Positions 26,027 to 33,874 of a stretch of DNA of 33,970 nt are shown piece after piece. The stretch's first letter is position 1. Every line of letters begins with the position of its first letter. Origin of the DNA: Nanobdellota archaeon. Lineage in GTDB: Archaea > Nanobdellota > Nanobdellia > CSSed11-243R1. The translations under genes and the position numbers were made by a program. Location: NCBI GenBank assembly GCA_021162365.1, contig JAGGYW010000003.1:1-33970 (forward strand), given 5' to 3'. A model generated the notes under the pieces. It was not told where the DNA came from. It made no database searches and saw nothing but the letters and a program-made list of their open reading frames with translations.

Positions 26027-26587
26027 CTACACATTGACATAATAGATCGTTAGAAGTCCATCAATTTCTTCTTTGAATATTTCTGCGCCCTCTCTATAAT
26101 TTGCGTGAGGATCCCTTATATGCAAACTTGCTCTTTTTAGCCATTGAATGAATGTCTTTGGGTATCTTAACTTACCCGTTGTTGGGTATACCTCAGTGTG
26201 GACTTCTACTCTATAACACTTTTCTCCGTGATTTGTTTTGTCCTTCCACATTCTTGCGTGAATTCTTCTTCCATCCCTGATTGCTTTTGCGGCCACAATG
26301 TCTTCTCCAAAGTCATACTCGGGTATTACCCCATCTCCAAGGGATTCAGCAGACAGAAAAGGATGTGTGAAATCTTTTATATCTACAGCATAGCCAAGCG
26401 ATTTTAATATATCATAAACTTTGTATACATCTCTTTCTATTTCGAGGTGTGGCTCTTCTTTGTGGTATTTGTGCTTTAACTTTGCAACTACCTCTCGCGG
26501 TGTAAGGATTGCTGCGTCTAACTTTTCAAGGATTCTTACAAGCCCCGAAGATCTTACTTTCATTTCAATTTCCTTTTCTAAGCCCAT
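26027..26587 (-). CDS. Hypothetical protein abutting the tRNA-Leu 3' end
   Basis: 186-aa ORF; TATA, operator TAACTAC-TAAGGA-GTTGTTA, then ATG. Confidence 0.75.
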   Translation of the reverse strand: MGLEKEIEMKVRSSGLVRILEKLDAAILTPREVVAKLKHKYHKEEPHLEIERDVYKVYDILKSLGYAVDIKDFTHPFLSAESLGDGVIPEYDFGEDIVAAKAIRDGRRIHARMWKDKTNHGEKCYRVEVHTEVYPTTGKLRYPKTFIQWLKRASLHIRDPHANYREGAEIFKEEIDGLLTIYYVNV

Positions 26588-26588
26588 G

Positions 26589-26608
26589 TAACTACTAAGG
26601 AGTTGTTA
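26589..26608. promoter_or_regulatory. Palindromic operator candidate
   Basis: TAACTAC-TAAGGA-GTTGTTA (6/7 symmetric). Confidence 0.55.
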
Positions 26609-26663
26609 ATTTATAAGCTTTTTTCTAGATATATTTTTAACTGCACAACGCCATGAATAATGT

Positions 26664-28940
26664 ATGTCGCTTGAAGGAATTGAGTCCCAACTAAGTAAAA
26701 ACATAGCTGTTTTGGAGCAGATATTTGCGAAACATGAAAAATTCTTGGAGAAATTAGGGTCTGCTATTGCTAAATACGTTGAGGTTGCAGATATTGCAAA
26801 GCCATTAGTTGAAGCTGCGGGTGCAGAGATAGAATCAAAGGGAAGAGCATCTAAAAGAACAGTATACGGAAGAGCTGGCATGTTTAAAGGAAAAAGGGGA
26901 AAAGGGCTTGTTCAGTACCTTGGTGAGAAAAGTTGGGCTTTAAGTACACTTATTCGTTTGGTTGGTGTTGAAAGAGCAGAAGCATCTGAGCAAGCACGAT
27001 ATCTGTACGCCACTTTAAGGGAAATAAATCTTGAAGAGAAAGCGGAAGAAGCAGAAGAAAAGAAATTACCCAAAAAGTTAAAAGCTAGGATAAAGAAAGT
27101 TGAAAAACTTACAAAAGAGTGTGAGAAAATATTAAACAAAGAAGCTGCGAGAGATAAGAAGTTAATTAGGATAACTGCGAAGGAGATCGCAGCTTTAAAC
27201 AACGCATACCATCTTTCTATGAAGGAAGGAATTTTTGCACGACGTCTTGTCAGATTTATTGGCGCGGCTAGGGCGCTGAAAAGATTAGATATCCTGTTCC
27301 AGAAGGAAGAAATCTTCTTTGCGAAGTTTATGAAAGAAGAAAATTGGATTGTGGATGATATTGCCAAAGACCTGAAAGGGATTTTCAAGTTAATAAAAGA
27401 TAATGAAAAAATTGAGAAGCTAATTAAGGGTTCTGCAGCCAAATTCAAAGGTGAGGAAAAACAAGCAAAGAAGGAAGAAAAGGTTTCTAAGAGAATAAAG
27501 AAGTTAATGAAATCGCTTGAGAGGATACAGAAACACTTAGCTAAGGTTAAGAAGGGCGCAGCAAAGTATGGGATTAAAGTTGAGAAATCTGTTGCAATGC
27601 TTGACGCTGAGGAGAAGGCGCTACTTAAGGAGGAAAAAGAAGAAGAAAAAGAATTAAGCGACATTGAAAAGTTGTTTGAAAACATGCAAAGATTTTCTTT
27701 AATGATCTCCCGTTTTGAGAATGCGATTTCTATTGCTGAAGTTAGGTTAGAGCCCCAAATTAAATGGATTAATACTGCTTTAATTTCTGCTTATAAAATT
27801 TCAAAGAAAAATCCTGCAGGGGTTACTTCCTTCCTTGGGAAAGTGGGTAATTTTGCAGAGAGGGCGTTGGTTCCAGCCCTTAAACATATAGACACAGAGA
27901 GACGGGAGTTGTTCAAGGAATTTATTGGCGAAGAGGGGATAATAAAGAGCCTGGAGAAAGACATGAATATGATGTACCAGCTCGAGAATAAAGGTTTTGT
28001 AAACGAGCTTAAGAAAATGGAGAAGAGCTTGGTGCAAATTGAGAAGAATGTGGTTGCAGGCAACAAAAAGGCAATTGCAGACCTAAAAAGAGATATAGCT
28101 GAGCTAAAACGTTCTTTGAAGGAAGAGAAAGAGATTGTTAAGGAAGAGTCTCAGGCTGGCGCTCCAAAAACAGCAGGTGAGGAAGCAGAAACTAGGGCAA
28201 AGATAGCGGAATTAAATAAAAGGATTTTGGAGTTGAAATCTAAGTTTAGGGATATGAAGAAGGAGTTTGATCCTGCTGTCAAGAAGTTTAAGCAAGCAAT
28301 TAAGGATGCCCCACACTTTAAGTTTGCCAAGAAAGGATTGTTTGGTATATTTGGCAAGAACATCGAAGATAGGATGATTAAAGATATCGAAATGGCAGAG
28401 CATTATTTGAGAGCAGAGGAAGGAGAGGATTCGAGAGAATTGCAAGCTCTTCGTGCATGGCTTTCAAATGTTGCTGAAATTGAAAATTATGTTAAATTCG
28501 TAGAAGCAGCATTCAAGTCGTTTGTTGATGAGGACAAGATGCTTAAGAAGATGATTTTCTTTTACAAGGATATAGCCTTGTTTGAAAAAGATTTCTCCAT
28601 GGAAGTTAGAAAGGCGGAGAGAACGATGACTGATTTGGAAGTTGCAGTTAGGGATTTAGAGGAAGTTATGAATAGGCACACTGATATGTTCGGCGAGGAA
28701 GAAAGGGAGTTATTCACGGAATTAAGGGAGATATACAACAACTCTATGATTCTGTTAAACGAATTGAAAAAGACAGAAAATGCATTAAAGGTATTTGCGC
28801 ATAACTTACCGCAAATGATGGGTGCAAGCAAGCGTGCGGAAGGACACATTAAGGAGATTGAGAAGCTTCTTAAGGAATCTGAGAAAAATGCAAAGAAGCT
28901 TAAGAAGATTACAGGGAAAGAAATCCAGGCAAAGCTATAG
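26664..28940 (+). CDS. Large coiled-coil protein of unknown function
   Basis: 758 aa, Lys/Glu/Ala-rich helices almost throughout. Confidence 0.8.
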   Translation: MSLEGIESQLSKNIAVLEQIFAKHEKFLEKLGSAIAKYVEVADIAKPLVEAAGAEIESKGRASKRTVYGRAGMFKGKRGKGLVQYLGEKSWALSTLIRLVGVERAEASEQARYLYATLREINLEEKAEEAEEKKLPKKLKARIKKVEKLTKECEKILNKEAARDKKLIRITAKEIAALNNAYHLSMKEGIFARRLVRFIGAARALKRLDILFQKEEIFFAKFMKEENWIVDDIAKDLKGIFKLIKDNEKIEKLIKGSAAKFKGEEKQAKKEEKVSKRIKKLMKSLERIQKHLAKVKKGAAKYGIKVEKSVAMLDAEEKALLKEEKEEEKELSDIEKLFENMQRFSLMISRFENAISIAEVRLEPQIKWINTALISAYKISKKNPAGVTSFLGKVGNFAERALVPALKHIDTERRELFKEFIGEEGIIKSLEKDMNMMYQLENKGFVNELKKMEKSLVQIEKNVVAGNKKAIADLKRDIAELKRSLKEEKEIVKEESQAGAPKTAGEEAETRAKIAELNKRILELKSKFRDMKKEFDPAVKKFKQAIKDAPHFKFAKKGLFGIFGKNIEDRMIKDIEMAEHYLRAEEGEDSRELQALRAWLSNVAEIENYVKFVEAAFKSFVDEDKMLKKMIFFYKDIALFEKDFSMEVRKAERTMTDLEVAVRDLEEVMNRHTDMFGEEERELFTELREIYNNSMILLNELKKTENALKVFAHNLPQMMGASKRAEGHIKEIEKLLKESEKNAKKLKKITGKEIQAKL

Positions 28941-28975
28941 TAAATTATTAAATTGCTGCTTTCTTTCAATTTTTG

Positions 28976-29572
28976 ATGGGAACTTATATTGAAAAGCTGA
29001 AGGATTTTGAGAAACAATTGGAAGTAAGAAAAGAAGGACCGACAATTACTGTTTCTGGGCTTTCTGGCTCTGGGAAGTCAACAATTGGTAAGGCAATTGC
29101 TAATGCGTTTGGATTAAAACTTAAAAGCATGGGCGACATTTTTCGTGAACTTGCAAAAGAAAAAGGGATTCCTATTGAGAAGTTTTCTAAGATTCGTAGC
29201 GAGGAAGTGGACATAGAATTAGACAAGAAAACCCTTGAGCTTGCAAAGAAAGGCAACATTGTTTTGATAGGTAGATTAACTGGTTGGGTTGCAGGCGACA
29301 ATGCGGATGTTAAGCTTTGGATTGATTGCGAGGATGAAGTCCGCTTTAGTAGAGTTGCTAAGCGTGAGGGGATTTCTGTTGAGGAAGCAAAGAAAAGAAT
29401 TCTTGAAAGAGACAGTGCCGATGCAAAAAGATATGAAGAACTTTATGGTGTTGATGTCAATGACAAAAGCATTTATGACATCTTGTTTGACAACACAACT
29501 GCAACTTACGAAGAAGCAATTACCAAACCTGTCGAAGCAATAAAAGAATTACTGGACACCACCTCAAATTAA
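28976..29572 (+). CDS. cmk: Cytidylate kinase, archaeal type
   Basis: ITVSGLSGSGKSTIGKAIANAFGLKLKSMGDIFRELA. Confidence 0.88.
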   Translation: MGTYIEKLKDFEKQLEVRKEGPTITVSGLSGSGKSTIGKAIANAFGLKLKSMGDIFRELAKEKGIPIEKFSKIRSEEVDIELDKKTLELAKKGNIVLIGRLTGWVAGDNADVKLWIDCEDEVRFSRVAKREGISVEEAKKRILERDSADAKRYEELYGVDVNDKSIYDILFDNTTATYEEAITKPVEAIKELLDTTSN

Positions 29573-29599
29573 ATAAATGCTCATTTTCTTTTTTTATCT

Positions 29600-30193
29600 A
29601 TGATTGAGTTTTCAAAAGATAGTATCCGGCTGAATCGACCATTGACGAAGTTAGATATATTTGTGATAAAGTTTCTATCAATTTTAGATAGTAACGACAT
29701 AAATTATGTTTTGGTTTCAGGTTATGTTCCTATACTTTTTGGTAGGACAAGAATGACTGAAGATGTAGATGTGCTAACAGAGAAACTTAGTTTTGATAAA
29801 TTTAAAGAGTTAGTGAGTAAAATATTAGAAAATGGCTTCTGGTGTTTGAATACTAATGACATCAATGAGATGTATGATATGTTAATTAAGGGTTTGTCTG
29901 TTAGATTCTCCAAAAAAGATGAAGTTATTCCAAATATTGAGATGAGGTTCATTAAAACAGAGATAGATAAGTATGCAATTAAAAATAAAGTGAAAGTGAA
30001 ATTGGAGAAGCACTTTGTTGTGGTATCACCGCTCGAGCTCCAAATTGCATATAAACTTTTCTTGGGTTCTGATAAAGATATAGAAGATGCACGGTATTTA
30101 TTCAAACTATTTGAAGAGCATTTAAATAAGCAAAAGATTAATGAATTTGCACGGATTTTAAATGTTACCGATAAGGTGAAATATCTTGAGTGA
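29600..30193 (+). CDS. Nucleotidyltransferase-fold protein (AbiEii/MNT-like)
   Basis: YVLVSGYVPILFGRTRMTEDVDVLTE and VSPLELQIAYKLFLGSDKDIEDARYLFKL. Confidence 0.7.
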   Translation: MIEFSKDSIRLNRPLTKLDIFVIKFLSILDSNDINYVLVSGYVPILFGRTRMTEDVDVLTEKLSFDKFKELVSKILENGFWCLNTNDINEMYDMLIKGLSVRFSKKDEVIPNIEMRFIKTEIDKYAIKNKVKVKLEKHFVVVSPLELQIAYKLFLGSDKDIEDARYLFKLFEEHLNKQKINEFARILNVTDKVKYLE

Positions 30194-30335
30194 CCTATTG
30201 CGAGAATTAAGGAAACAGAAAAAAATAAACTTCAGGGAGCGACTAAAGTTTATTGATATGTGGGTTGATTTTGTAAAAAAACATCCAAAAAAAAGTGGCA
30301 AGCAATACAAGAGTTTCATAGATAGCTTTTTCTGA
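30186..30335 (+). CDS. 49-aa basic helical protein translationally coupled to the NTase
   Basis: TTG start overlapping the TGA; LSDLLRELRKQKKINFRERLKFIDMWVDFVKKHPKKSGKQYKSFIDSFF*. Absent from the track. Confidence 0.6.
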   Translation: MSDLLRELRKQKKINFRERLKFIDMWVDFVKKHPKKSGKQYKSFIDSFF

Positions 30336-30346
30336 GGTAATTTGCA

Positions 30347-31558
30347 ATGGTAGCTCCTGCGAATCTTTGTGTTATATGTAAGGGTGGAAAGCATCTTTGT
30401 GGTGTTAATCCATGCCCGCTTTTAGCTAAATTTAATGTTAAGCAAAAGTTGGAAATTGGCAGGGAATTTTCCGGACCATCAACTTCTGTTTTTGTCGGGC
30501 ATTCAAATTATCCAAATGTTTTTGTTGGTCCAATTGGTGCAATTGAAAACGAGAATTTAGTTGACAATCCTGCCAAGTGGTTTGGCATGGAATACAGCAA
30601 AATAATTGAAATGCGTTCTCTAACTATTCGCTCAAAGGCAGTTCAGAATGTTAAATCAAAAAATAGATTTGTTGAAGAAAATCAGCTTCTGGCTATGTCA
30701 AAAAAGCCAACAGATGTTGACCTGAAATTTCTGAAAAAGCCGAATTTTAAAGTCAGCTTCTCTGATGTAACTCAACCTATGGGTCCTTCTGCTCCAATTG
30801 AAAAAATGAAAATTGTTGAAAATCCGAAAATACCACATAAAGTCGATAAGGTCGTTGATGATGAATTAAAGGCAGTTGAGCAGGTAAATGTTCTTTACAA
30901 AAATTTTGATATTTATTACATAACAAACATTTTCACAAGCGGGGCTCTTGGGAAGTATGAAAATCAAAAGCTAGTTCCAACCAGGTGGAGCATAACAGCA
31001 GTTGATGACATTTTAGCTAAAGAGATGATGAAAAGAATTCGCGAATATCCTGAAGTAAATTCCTACTTCGTTTATGAGTCAAAATATCTCGACAATCACT
31101 TTGTTATTCTTTTGATGCCTGGTAGGTGGGAGTATGAAAATTTTGAAGCGTGGGCTCTAGGCTCTTCTTGGGCACAACAGGCAAAAGAAACTTTCTTTTT
31201 GGAAGAATACGAGCCATTTGAAGGAAGGAAAACTTATGCGGATAAGGAAGGTGGAGGATATTATGCTGCCCGCTTTGCCGTATGCGAAGCTCTTGACAAA
31301 ATGAAGAGACAGGCGAGAGTAATTGTTTTTAGGGAAATATCTGAAGGATACATAGTTCCCCTTGGTGTTTGGCAGGTTAGAGAAAATGTAAGGAATGCAA
31401 TGAAATCAGATCCTAAAAAGTTCCAAACCCTTGGTGAAGCCCTTTCATATATAAACTCAAAGCTTAGCATCCCGATTTCTAGATACAAGCAGCAAAGTAG
31501 AATTTTGCAGCAGAAGAGCCTTTTTGACTTCGCCGAAAGATTTAAAAATACTACTTGA
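30347..31558 (+). CDS. Nre-family archaeal DNA repair protein
   Basis: CVICKGGKHLCGVNPCPLLAKF zinc-binding N-terminus; C-terminal PIP-box-like QQKSLFDFAERF. Confidence 0.85.
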   Translation: MVAPANLCVICKGGKHLCGVNPCPLLAKFNVKQKLEIGREFSGPSTSVFVGHSNYPNVFVGPIGAIENENLVDNPAKWFGMEYSKIIEMRSLTIRSKAVQNVKSKNRFVEENQLLAMSKKPTDVDLKFLKKPNFKVSFSDVTQPMGPSAPIEKMKIVENPKIPHKVDKVVDDELKAVEQVNVLYKNFDIYYITNIFTSGALGKYENQKLVPTRWSITAVDDILAKEMMKRIREYPEVNSYFVYESKYLDNHFVILLMPGRWEYENFEAWALGSSWAQQAKETFFLEEYEPFEGRKTYADKEGGGYYAARFAVCEALDKMKRQARVIVFREISEGYIVPLGVWQVRENVRNAMKSDPKKFQTLGEALSYINSKLSIPISRYKQQSRILQQKSLFDFAERFKNTT

Positions 31559-31567
31559 GGGTAGTTG
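31548..31567. promoter_or_regulatory. Operator candidate
   Basis: TTTAAAAATACTAC-TTGAGG-GTAGTTG straddling the nre stop, before ATG 31572. Confidence 0.5.
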
Positions 31568-31571
31568 CTTT

Positions 31572-32117
31572 ATGGGATTGGTTGATGAATTAAGCGATTT
31601 GTTTGGAAATAAGGAAACTATAGATACTGTGATGGAGCTAGGCTCAGTTTTCACAAAGTTAGATTTGTTTGCATTAGCTGGAAGAGCTGCAGTTGATATG
31701 CACTTGGAAAATAGTTTAGGAGAGTATAAAATGATTGAGCTTTTATCGACTTGTGATAAAGTTAATTCTGCTGTCAATGAATTGCGGTCTAATGGGTATA
31801 AAATAAAATCTGTTACAAGAGGAAATTCATCCTATGAAGTTGAACTTCAGAAGGGGGTCAAACTTCCAGTTAGAATATATGCATATGATTGCTTGCCAAA
31901 TGTGTTAAAAGATGCAGAAAAAAAGATGATCACAAATGGGAGTGCAGCTTACGACGTGATTCTTGCATCACCCGAAGATATTTTCTTGATTGGATTGCTC
32001 CATGACAAAACATATAATCCTCTTATGTCCAAGGTTGACAGGAAAAAGGCATATGAGAAATATATGCGATTTCCGGAAGAGCTAAAAGAAAAAATGAATT
32101 GGAAGTTTAAGCAGTAG
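31572..32117 (+). CDS. Hypothetical protein, possible degenerate NTase fold
   Basis: MGLVDELSDLFGNKETIDTVMEL...FALAGRAAVDMHL...VILASPEDIFLIGLLHDK. Start refined from 31524. Confidence 0.65.
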   Translation: MGLVDELSDLFGNKETIDTVMELGSVFTKLDLFALAGRAAVDMHLENSLGEYKMIELLSTCDKVNSAVNELRSNGYKIKSVTRGNSSYEVELQKGVKLPVRIYAYDCLPNVLKDAEKKMITNGSAAYDVILASPEDIFLIGLLHDKTYNPLMSKVDRKKAYEKYMRFPEELKEKMNWKFKQ

Positions 32118-33117
32118 CAAGAAGTTCTTCATTTAATACTCCATTTTTATAAACTGTTATTTCTTCCCCTTTGTCGTTACGTGCTATTATTGTTGCATTA
32201 TAAAGCAAGTAATCCTCGTGATCATTACAGGCGTAAATTGAACCAAATTCTGTGCTTGGTCCTCTTGCAATGTGTGGGCCGTGTTTTTCACTTTCAAGAA
32301 TTTTAGATTTAGGATCTGCATTCACATTAAATCCAAGACCCAACTCCCCAATAATATCGTTGTATTCTATTTTTCCAATTTCATCGCTGAGCAGCTTTTC
32401 CAGCTCTTTGTTCTCACTTTCAATTTTTACAACTCTCCCCCTTTTCCATGTGACAATTACGGGCTTTGTCAATAGGTGTTCGCCCGCCCTGCTGTAGGCA
32501 CACATTTCGCCATTTGCAGAATCTTCAAGGGGGCCGATGAATATTTCTCCTGCTGGCAGGTTTCCGAACCCCCTTTCCGCCACAGTTAAATCGTCAAGCC
32601 ATCTTCTTCCGTCTGTGCGCAGAGTCATCTTATACTCTCCGTTTTCACCTGTAATTATTTCAAATTCGGTGTAGTCCTTTAGAACTTCTTTGAGCTTTAT
32701 TGCCTTCTTTTTCATTTCATTATAATCTATATCAAACGGACCTCCCTCTCTTAGCATTTCTTCAGTTATGCCCGGGCAGTGTGCTATTCTTCCAATTTCT
32801 TCAAGCTTTGTTAGAAGTTTAATTCTCATCGGCCTCTCGTCAGAATAAGCTTCAAACAAAGTAATTGTTAAACTTGGATTTAATTCACCAATAACTTGGT
32901 TTAGGTCTTCTGGTATCTCTTTTAGGGGTCTTTTATAGTCGTCTAAATAAAATCTCCTTAGAGTGCCGTCGAAATCGCTGTTGAGAATTGCCCTTTCAAA
33001 TTTTTCCACTACACCTTCTTTGCTTCTATCCATTATTATGAGAATGCTTCCTGCATTTTTAATGTCATAAATTGCTTCTAATGCACTTTCTAATCCAGAT
33101 ATTACTCCCATATGCAC
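32107..33117 (-). CDS. M29-like aminopeptidase family protein
   Basis: FGNLPAGEIFIGPLEDSANGE..ELGLGFNVNADPKSKILESEKHGPHIARGPS. Confidence 0.65.
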   Translation of the reverse strand: MHMGVISGLESALEAIYDIKNAGSILIIMDRSKEGVVEKFERAILNSDFDGTLRRFYLDDYKRPLKEIPEDLNQVIGELNPSLTITLFEAYSDERPMRIKLLTKLEEIGRIAHCPGITEEMLREGGPFDIDYNEMKKKAIKLKEVLKDYTEFEIITGENGEYKMTLRTDGRRWLDDLTVAERGFGNLPAGEIFIGPLEDSANGEMCAYSRAGEHLLTKPVIVTWKRGRVVKIESENKELEKLLSDEIGKIEYNDIIGELGLGFNVNADPKSKILESEKHGPHIARGPSTEFGSIYACNDHEDYLLYNATIIARNDKGEEITVYKNGVLNEELLATA

Positions 33118-33172
33118 CCCTAATTACTATGAAGCAGTAACTAATTTATATGTGTTGTTATTTTATGAATTG

Positions 33173-33406
33173 ATGATAGTTGAAGTTAAAGTTGTTCCAA
33201 AATCGTCTAAAATTTCTGTAGAGAAAAAGAACGGTAAACTTCATGTGAAACTTACTGCTCCTCCGGAGAAAGGAAAAGCAAACAAGCAACTAGTTGAAGT
33301 TTTAGCTGAGCATTTTGGAGTTAGTAAATCAAAAGTTAAAATTTTAAAGGGGGAAACATCTCATAATAAGGTAGTTGAAATCCGCCTAGATGCCTCGGTG
33401 GCGTAG
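33173..33406 (+). CDS. DUF167 family protein
   Basis: MIVEVKVVPKSSKISVEKKNGKLHVKLTAPPEKGKANKQLVEVLAEHFGVSKSKVKILKGETSHNKVVEI. Confidence 0.9.
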   Translation: MIVEVKVVPKSSKISVEKKNGKLHVKLTAPPEKGKANKQLVEVLAEHFGVSKSKVKILKGETSHNKVVEIRLDASVA

Positions 33407-33513
33407 CTGGTAGCGCACCTGCTTGGTAAAACCCTTTCTTAAAAAGAAAGCGTTTACGGAAAGAAGGGGCTCCTGAGAGCAGGAGGTCGTGGGTTCGAAT
33501 CCCACCCGGGGCT
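33392..33513 (+). tRNA. tRNA-Thr(GGT) with one anticodon-loop intron
   Basis: GCCTCGG/CCGGGGC, CCTGC-TTGGTA|A-GCAGG, GTGGGTTCGAATCCCAC. Intron 33429-33477 (49 nt) leaves a 73-nt mature tRNA. Confidence 0.93.
33429..33465 (+). repeat. Mirror/triplex hairpin element E11, anticodon-loop intron
   Basis: AAA-CC-CTTTCTT-AAA-AAGAAAG-CG-TTT-ACG-GAAAGAA. Confidence 0.88.
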
Positions 33514-33520
33514 TTCGATT

Positions 33521-33874
33521 ATGGAATACTCGCTTTCATATTGGAAGAAGAAACTAAGGAAGATATGTGAGAAAGATATTGTTGGCTTGCGAAGCTTTCG
33601 CTCTCATGCATGGACAAGAGCTATAAGTAGAAACATAGGAAGTACCACTGTTTTATATCATCTCACACATCCTGAAAATTTAGAAAAAGTAGAAAAGAGC
33701 AAAAAGTATGATAACACTGTGAATTTATATTTTAAATTAAGCAATGTCCGTTCTCTTTTTGTGGCTTTGATGCCAAAGACTATAGATGGAAAAGAAAAGT
33801 TTATAGTTAAGACAACGTATATAATAAATAAGAAATTTCAGCGTAGGTTGGGGGATAAAAGATGGAAAAAATGA
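33521..33874 (+). CDS. Hypothetical basic protein, possible toxin-like partner of the DUF2283-like ORF
   Basis: 117-aa ORF starting 7 bp after tRNA-Thr and overlapping the next ORF. Confidence 0.65.
   Translation: MEYSLSYWKKKLRKICEKDIVGLRSFRSHAWTRAISRNIGSTTVLYHLTHPENLEKVEKSKKYDNTVNLYFKLSNVRSLFVALMPKTIDGKEKFIVKTTYIINKKFQRRLGDKRWKK

Noticed and set aside
25725-26027. 100-aa minus-strand ORF
   Set aside because: Lies entirely across the tRNA-Leu gene and its introns; spurious.
26912-27685. 257-aa minus-strand ORF rich in Ser/Phe
   Set aside because: Antisense shadow of the Lys/Glu-rich coiled-coil gene.
33124-33140. TTACT...AGTAA before the aminopeptidase gene as an operator
   Set aside because: Spacer length does not match the others; too degenerate to count.
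6110-33465. Recurrent hairpins as a CRISPR array
   Set aside because: Copies are dispersed, differ in stem sequence and have no regular spacers; no cas genes are visible.
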